The notes under the pieces were generated by a model. That model saw nothing but the letters and a program-made list of their open reading frames with translations. It searched no databases and was not told the origin of the DNA. Of a stretch of DNA of 17,357 nt, positions 14,611 through 17,357 are shown in pieces. Origin of the DNA: SKKY01 sp964622305 (GTDB lineage: Bacteria; Bacillota; Peptococcia; Peptococcales; SKKY01). The translations under genes and the position numbers were made by a program. Positions within the stretch are counted from its first letter, which is position 1; each line of letters opens with the position of its first letter. The stretch is taken from assembly GCA_964622305.1 (NCBI GenBank), contig CAZUPR010000027.1:1-17357 (forward strand). The letters run 5' to 3'.

Positions 14611-15024
14611 CTAGACCTCCTCTCCGAGCTGAGGCAGGGCCAGAGCTCCGGCATCGCCATCAGCAGATTTCTGGCCATCTGAATCACCATCAGCAGATTT
14701 CTTTAGCTCACGAATCAAATCCCGGTAGACGGCCGCATCTTCATAGCGTTCTTCCTCGATTGCCAGGCGGAGCTTAGCCTCAGTTTCAGACAAGTTAAAA
14801 TTTTTCTCCAAAATCTCAACTAGGCTCTGAGGTATGCGGCCAGAAAATTTGGTTCTCCCCTGGAGACGGCTGACTATAGCCTCAAGCTCGGGCCGGAAAA
14901 TTTGAGTGCAGTGATTGCAGCCAATCTTCCCTTTTTCCATAAGTTCCTGAGTTGTCATCCCACAGTTGGGACATGTTTTATCTTCTAAAATTGCCTTGTA
15001 GGCAGCGTAATAATAATTATGCAT
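14611..15024 (-). CDS. mcsA: Short McsA-type activator of McsB, with only one zinc finger
   Basis: A 137-residue protein. C18/C21 (CPNCG) and C36/C39 (CNHC) form one treble-clef zinc site, followed by GRIPQSLVE and a C-terminal UVR motif (EEERYEDAAVYRDLIREL, about 90-107). This equals the second half of Bacillus McsA, which carries an additional N-terminal zinc finger with two more CxxC pairs. No such coding sequence lies upstream: AAAGGAGG precedes this ATG and ctsR ends 48 bases away. The C-terminal tail has a 10-residue duplication (KSADGD twice, bases 14687-14702 and 14657-14672). McsA activates McsB and links it to ClpC and CtsR; how the short form does so is unknown. Confidence 0.9.
   Translation of the reverse strand: MHNYYYAAYKAILEDKTCPNCGMTTQELMEKGKIGCNHCTQIFRPELEAIVSRLQGRTKFSGRIPQSLVEILEKNFNLSETEAKLRLAIEEERYEDAAVYRDLIRELKKSADGDSDGQKSADGDAGALALPQLGEEV
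14657..14702. repeat. 30-base-period direct repeat in the mcsA tail
   Basis: The 16-base unit CCATCAGCAGATTTCT occurs at 14657-14672 and again at 14687-14702. It codes for a repeated KSADGD in a hydrophilic acidic tail. It is likely a recent slippage or duplication product. Confidence 0.8.
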
Positions 15025-15072
15025 AACAGGAATTCCTCCTTTAGCTTTAAAGTTGCCAAACTTTGAGATTGC

Positions 15073-15537
15073 CTAAAATTCAACCAGAGCCTTGAGCACA
15101 TCCCTCAAGAGAGATGACTTAATCTGGGTCGATTTATTGTTAGGAATCTGGTCGAAAACTTCCGAAGCGAAAATATTTTTAAGCAAAAAATTCTCCCGGT
15201 CGGAGAGAAAATCTTCCTCAAGAAGGCGGTCAAGGAATGAATGAAGATTCTCCGTGATAAAAAGTTCCTGGCTTCTTTCCGGGCTCAGGTTGTCGATGGT
15301 TTCCTTGAGGCCAAGGTCCTGTTTTTTGATGCGGACAAAGCCACCACCACCCCGGCGTGTCTCAATGCTGTAACCCTGATCGCTGGAAAAGCGAGTGCTG
15401 AGAACATAATTTATCTGCGAAGGAACGCAGTTAAAATACTCAGCCAAAGCATTGCGCTGAATCTCGATAACCTGATCCTCCGAATCTTTTATTAAGAGTT
15501 TAAGATAAACCTCTATTTTTTTTGAAATTGTAGACAT
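15073..15537 (-). CDS. ctsR: Transcriptional repressor of class III heat-shock genes, CtsR
   Basis: CtsR is a dimeric winged-helix repressor of clp genes that falls off DNA on heating and is targeted by McsB/ClpC. Visible are STISKKIEVYLKLL, the helix-turn-helix region ALAEYFNCVPSQINYVLSTRF, and the wing RRGGGGF (about 61-67), which inserts in the minor groove and holds the temperature-sensing glycines. I chose the ATG at 15537 (154 residues), with GGAGG eight bases upstream. A TTG at 15552 overlaps that site and is unlikely. The gene heads the operon, and its own operator lies at 15577-15560, so it is autoregulated. Confidence 0.95.
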   Translation of the reverse strand: MSTISKKIEVYLKLLIKDSEDQVIEIQRNALAEYFNCVPSQINYVLSTRFSSDQGYSIETRRGGGGFVRIKKQDLGLKETIDNLSPERSQELFITENLHSFLDRLLEEDFLSDRENFLLKNIFASEVFDQIPNNKSTQIKSSLLRDVLKALVEF

Positions 15538-15559
15538 AAAAACAACCTCCAATACAAAG

Positions 15560-15577
15560 ACTGACCTTTCTTGACCT
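15560..15577 (-). promoter_or_regulatory. CtsR operator (tandem heptamers)
   Basis: On the minus strand GGTCAAG (15576-15570), three bases, and GGTCAGT (15566-15560) match the known CtsR site, a direct GGTCAAA-type heptad repeat with a 3-base gap. The position just after the predicted transcription start and before the ctsR Shine-Dalgarno is right for repression of the whole operon. Confidence 0.85.
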
Positions 15578-15586
15578 TCTTAACCT

Positions 15587-15615
15587 AGAATACCACTTAA
15601 CACCCGGGGACGCAA
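15587..15615 (-). promoter_or_regulatory. Extended -10 promoter of the ctsR operon
   Basis: TGGTATTCT (15595-15587) is an extended -10 with the TGn feature. At exactly 17 bases the upstream hexamer is TTGCGT (15615-15610), a poor -35 that lies inside the arm of palindromic repeat copy 2. The CtsR operator begins ten bases further on. Confidence 0.55.
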
Positions 15616-15648
15616 CATTCTGTTCGGACAGAATGTTGCGTCCCCGCT
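15597..15648. repeat. GGGGACGC palindrome, copy 2, between mazF and ctsR
   Basis: The core 15606-15645 is a 40-base palindrome with arms GGGGACGCAACATTCTGT and its complement; only the T/G next to the centre (TC|GG) is unmatched. The left flank TTAACACCCG resembles the flank of the half-copy beside metK (reverse complement TTAACATCCG), so the element extends beyond the palindrome. It has no T-run on either side. Confidence 0.9.
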
Positions 15649-15661
15649 GTTTGAAAAAAGA

Positions 15662-16000
15662 TTATTCTTTTAAAAAACTTTCTATAATTTCAAGAACCTC
15701 TTTGACAATAATACCGGGCGCCTTTTCTAAAAAAATCGCTTCCCTGCTATCTACATCTAGAGATTTTAATTGCTCACACATAATATAACCCTGAGTTTTA
15801 GTTTTACTGTTCAGTTTTACATGTAAAGGAAATGAACTCTCCCTCATGGTGATAGGGCATACTAAAGCCATATTAATTTTTTCGTTAAAAAAATCGCTGC
15901 TTACAACAAGGCCTGGTCTTTGTCCCATTTGCTCATGTCCAGATTGAGGAGTGAAATTTAACAGAATAATATCACCCTGTTTAGGCTTGTAATTTACCAT
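15662..16000 (-). CDS. mazF: MazF/PemK-family mRNA interferase toxin
   Basis: A 112-residue protein with the MazF fold: KQGDIILLNFTPQSGHEQMGQRPGLVVSSDFFN at the N-terminus, where the GHEQ-GxRP loop holds the catalytic arginine, then CPITMRES with the conserved threonine, and a C-terminal helix. By family it cleaves single-stranded mRNA at short specific sites; the target here is unknown. Its ATG lies inside the end of the antitoxin gene (7-base overlap, GAATGGTAA), the usual toxin-antitoxin coupling. It sits upstream of ctsR with palindromic repeat copy 2 between them. Confidence 0.93.
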   Translation of the reverse strand: MVNYKPKQGDIILLNFTPQSGHEQMGQRPGLVVSSDFFNEKINMALVCPITMRESSFPLHVKLNSKTKTQGYIMCEQLKSLDVDSREAIFLEKAPGIIVKEVLEIIESFLKE

Positions 16001-16233
16001 TCCTCGTCACCTGTTGGGAGCCCTGTATCCCATTCCTCACCCTTATAATCTCCATCATAAGCAGCCATTCTTTCTCTAAGAGTAAGTTTTTCACGATAGG
16101 GTTTGATTATTATTTTTCCTGCTTCAACCTCAAGTTTAATAAGATCATCTTCCTCAAGCCCAGCCTGGATCATAATAGCTTTTGGTATTCTAATTCCTTG
16201 ACTGTTTCCCCATCTTCTAATCACTGTCTGCAT
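15994..16233 (-). CDS. mazE: MazE-type antitoxin with AbrB-like DNA-binding domain
   Basis: A 79-residue protein from the ATG at 16233-16231, which has GGAGG seven bases upstream. An upstream in-frame extension to 16281 would run through the promoter and is rejected. MQTVIRRWGNSQGIRIPKAIMIQAGL is the swapped-hairpin AbrB/MazE DNA-binding fold. The acidic C-terminal half (GDYKGEEWDTGLPTGDEEW) is the typical flexible toxin-neutralising tail. MazE binds and blocks MazF and represses its own promoter; palindromic operator sequences lie at 16281-16247. Confidence 0.93.
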   Translation of the reverse strand: MQTVIRRWGNSQGIRIPKAIMIQAGLEEDDLIKLEVEAGKIIIKPYREKLTLRERMAAYDGDYKGEEWDTGLPTGDEEW

Positions 16234-16246
16234 AAAAGCACCTCCA

Positions 16247-16281
16247 TACTTGAAGTATATACTTTGTTTATACTTTGTCAA
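16247..16281 (-). promoter_or_regulatory. mazEF promoter with overlapping operator repeats
   Basis: TTGACA (16281-16276), a 16-base spacer and TATACT (16259-16254) form a strong promoter. The palindrome AAGTATATACTT (16253-16264) covers the -10, and further AAGTAT units occur on both sides in the spacer and downstream. This is the expected layout for autorepression by MazE/MazEF. The leader is only about 15 bases. Confidence 0.8.
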
Positions 16282-16284
16282 TAA

Positions 16285-16296
16285 TCTGCTAGCAGA
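16285..16296. repeat. 12-base perfect palindrome upstream of mazEF
   Basis: TCTGCTAGCAGA is an exact palindrome four bases upstream of the mazEF -35. It could be a second operator, but nothing else supports a role. Confidence 0.45.
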
Positions 16297-16312
16297 AGTA
16301 GATATTTTTGAA

Positions 16313-16343
16313 ATAAAAAAAGCATAGAAATATTTCTGCGCTT
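16313..16343 (-). terminator. Possible minus-strand terminator upstream of mazEF
   Basis: On the minus strand AAGCGCAGAAAT pairs with ATTTCTATGCTT (16343-16320, one C/A mismatch and one G/T wobble), immediately followed by an A-rich template giving TTTTTT. It would stop minus-strand transcripts arriving through fic from the metK side. The stem is A/T rich. Confidence 0.45.
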
Positions 16344-16351
16344 TCAGATAA

Positions 16352-16402
16352 AATGTTCCGTCCCTTCTGTCCGGACAGAAGGTTGCGTCCCCAGATGTTA
16401 AG
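16352..16402. repeat. Rearranged GGGGACGC-family repeat, copy 3, between mazEF and fic
   Basis: A 20-base perfect palindrome core (16363-16382, centre TCC|GGA) continues on the right as GTTGCGTCCCCAGATGTTAA, matching the other copies. The left arm does not mirror it: instead AATGTTCCGTCCC (16352-16364) resembles another right-hand end in the same direction. The copy looks like two elements nested or joined. Confidence 0.75.
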
Positions 16403-16408
16403 TTTTTT

Positions 16409-16417
16409 TGCTATAAT
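16409..16417 (+). promoter_or_regulatory. Extended -10 promoter of fic
   Basis: TGCTATAAT is a perfect extended -10, seven bases after the end of repeat copy 3. No good -35 is present at 16-18 bases. It predicts a start near 16424, which supports the ATG at 16456 rather than the one at 16420. Confidence 0.55.
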
Positions 16418-16455
16418 TAATGCATAATCAACGCGAATTAGAAAAGAGTGATCGC

Positions 16456-17205
16456 ATGAACCATCTTGAAAAAATTGATCTGTATCAAGACACAATAAAT
16501 GAATTAAGACCTTTTGAGGGGCGCCTCTTGGAGCAAGTGAAGAATTTTTATAAAATTAGCCTAACCTGGTCATCCAATGCTCTTGAGGGCAACTCTTTGA
16601 CAGAGAGCGAAACAAAAGTTTTAATCGAAGACGGCCTAACCGTTGCTGGTAAGCCCATCAGAGACACCTTTGAAGCCCTGGGCCATGCTAAAGCTTACGA
16701 TTATATGTTTACCCTTTTAAAAAAGAAGAGCATATCCGAAAACGATATTCTCTTTTTGCATGAGTTGTTTTATAAAAATATTGAAGGGGAGTTTGCAGGC
16801 AAGTATAGGGATTTCCCGGTCTTTATATCTGGTTCAAAGTACCCGGTAGCAAAAGTTGATGATATTCAAAGAGAAATGGGGGCTTTGATTGACTGGGGCG
16901 CTTCCACAAGAGATAAATATCATCCACTTGAATTTGCTGCCCTCCTCCATAAAAAATTTGTCTTTATTCATCCTTTTAAGGATGGTAATGGCCGGGTTGC
17001 AAGGCTGCTTATGAATGCGGTGTTAATCCAGGATGGCTATCTCCCGCTTTTGATTCCACCTGTTTTAAGGAGCGAATACATTTCACTGCTGGAAAAAGCC
17101 CATGAAGCCGACAAAGACTTTATAGATTTTATTGCTGAAAGGGAAATCGAGTCACAAAAAGATTTTTTAAGATTCCTCAAAATCCCTCTTCCATCATCGA
17201 AATAA
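16456..17205 (+). CDS. Fic-domain protein (probable AMPylating enzyme), class II
   Basis: A 249-residue protein, the only gene on the plus strand. The Fic active-site motif HPFKDGNGRVAR (about 172-183) is intact, with catalytic His and the phosphate-binding GNGR. N-terminal SSNALEGN contains the inhibitory (S/T)xxxE(G/N) motif (S40, E44, G45), so activity is probably self-restrained by an N-terminal helix. Fic enzymes usually transfer AMP from ATP to a hydroxyl on a target protein; the target is unknown. No DNA-binding domain is evident after the Fic core. I prefer the ATG at 16456 (weak AAAAGAG upstream) because a -10 at 16412 excludes an in-frame ATG at 16420. Palindromic repeats flank it on both sides. 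Confidence 0.88.
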   Translation: MNHLEKIDLYQDTINELRPFEGRLLEQVKNFYKISLTWSSNALEGNSLTESETKVLIEDGLTVAGKPIRDTFEALGHAKAYDYMFTLLKKKSISENDILFLHELFYKNIEGEFAGKYRDFPVFISGSKYPVAKVDDIQREMGALIDWGASTRDKYHPLEFAALLHKKFVFIHPFKDGNGRVARLLMNAVLIQDGYLPLLIPPVLRSEYISLLEKAHEADKDFIDFIAEREIESQKDFLRFLKIPLPSSK

Positions 17206-17210
17206 TATTT

Positions 17211-17256
17211 GCATTTGGGGACGCAACATTCTGTTCGGACAGAATGTTGCGTCCCC
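17211..17256. repeat. GGGGACGC palindrome, copy 4, between fic and metK
   Basis: The core 17217-17256 equals copy 2 over all 40 bases, including the TTCGGA centre. The left flank TGCATTT matches the ACATTT flank of copy 1 with one change. It separates convergent fic and metK; no T-run follows in either direction, so terminator function is doubtful. Confidence 0.9.
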
Positions 17257-17265
17257 TTTGTTTGA

Positions 17266-17283
17266 TGCGTCCCCGGATGTTAA
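17266..17283. repeat. Solo half-repeat overlapping the metK stop codon
   Basis: TGCGTCCCCGGATGTTAA repeats the right-hand end of the family (compare 16386-16402) ten bases after copy 4, without a matching left arm. The TTA giving the metK stop (17280-17282) lies within its end. Confidence 0.7.
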
Positions 17284-17357
17284 ATGAGTTGGCGGATGGC
17301 GTCGACGCGGTCTAGTTTTTCCCAGGGCAGGTCGATGTCTGTGCGGCCAAAGTGTCC
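17280..17357 (-). CDS. metK: S-adenosylmethionine synthetase, C-terminal fragment (runs off the right edge)
   Basis: The last 25 codons read GHFGRTDIDLPWEKLDRVDA then IRQLI and a TAA stop. The GHFGR.D.DLPWE motif is the conserved C-terminus of MetK, which makes SAM from methionine and ATP. Only the end is present. The stop codon overlaps a half-copy of the palindromic repeat, and fic is convergent with it. Confidence 0.92.
   Translation of the reverse strand, partial: GHFGRTDIDLPWEKLDRVDAIRQLI

Noticed and set aside
16420..16455. Upstream ATG at 16420 as the fic start
   Set aside because: The TATAAT at 16412-16417 predicts transcription starting after this ATG, and no ribosome-binding site precedes it.
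16289..16495. Small minus-strand open frame between mazEF and fic
   Set aside because: It covers repeat copy 3, the fic promoter and the start of fic; its translation is unlike any family I know and it has no Shine-Dalgarno.
17217..17256. Copy 4 as a normal bidirectional intrinsic terminator for fic and metK
   Set aside because: The stem is strong but neither side is followed by a T-run (CCCCTTTGTTTG and CCCCAAATGC). A Rho-dependent or stabilising role remains possible.
15606..17283. CRISPR array
   Set aside because: Repeats are palindromic, hundreds of bases apart, and separated by genes, with no regular spacers or cas genes.

Overview
The window reads as a core chromosomal segment of a Gram-positive Bacillota bacterium, most likely from the Clostridia by gene order; I cannot name the genus. 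The basis is the conserved block ctsR-mcsA-mcsB-clpC-radA-yacL-ispD-ispF-gltX-cysE-cysS-mrnC-thyX-rlmB-yacP, all on the minus strand, followed by a tRNA cluster and tuf. Strong Shine-Dalgarno sequences, a Cys T-box leader and a CtsR operator fit the same assignment.

Reading in the direction of transcription (right to left): the 3' end of metK enters at 17357-17280. Next comes a short accessory block with a plus-strand Fic-domain gene (16456-17205) and a minus-strand mazE-mazF toxin-antitoxin pair (16233-15662). Copies of one palindromic repeat family lie on both sides of this block and also inside it. The heat-shock/protein-quality-control operon follows (ctsR, mcsA, mcsB, clpC, radA; 15537-9751), with a tandem CtsR heptamer operator just after an extended -10 promoter. 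yacL, ispD, ispF and gltX come next (9722-5876), with a hairpin-plus-T-run between yacL and ispD. A strong promoter buried in the end of gltX starts a Cys T-box leader (about 5861-5507). That leader controls the cysteine operon cysE-cysS, which continues through overlapping genes into mrnC, thyX, rlmB and yacP (5432-848). A separate promoter (834-806) then drives five tRNAs (Thr-UGU, Tyr-GUA, fMet-CAU, Thr-GGU, Met-CAU). A terminator and a tuf promoter precede the first codons of EF-Tu at the left edge.

Functionally, CtsR, McsA, McsB and ClpC form the arginine-phosphorylation and Clp proteolysis module. RadA serves recombination and IspD/IspF serve isoprenoid precursor synthesis. GltX and CysS charge tRNAs, and CysE makes the cysteine precursor O-acetylserine. 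MrnC, RlmB and YacP act on rRNA, ribosomes or mRNA, and ThyX makes dTMP.

The points most worth a second look are: (i) a family of GGGGACGC... palindromes, including a perfect 62-base palindrome abutting the cysE ribosome-binding site; (ii) the mazEF/fic block bounded by this family; (iii) McsA without its N-terminal zinc finger; (iv) absence of disA and sigH from their usual places; (v) a promoter hidden in the gltX coding end; (vi) a GC-rich palindromic stretch in the RadA linker.
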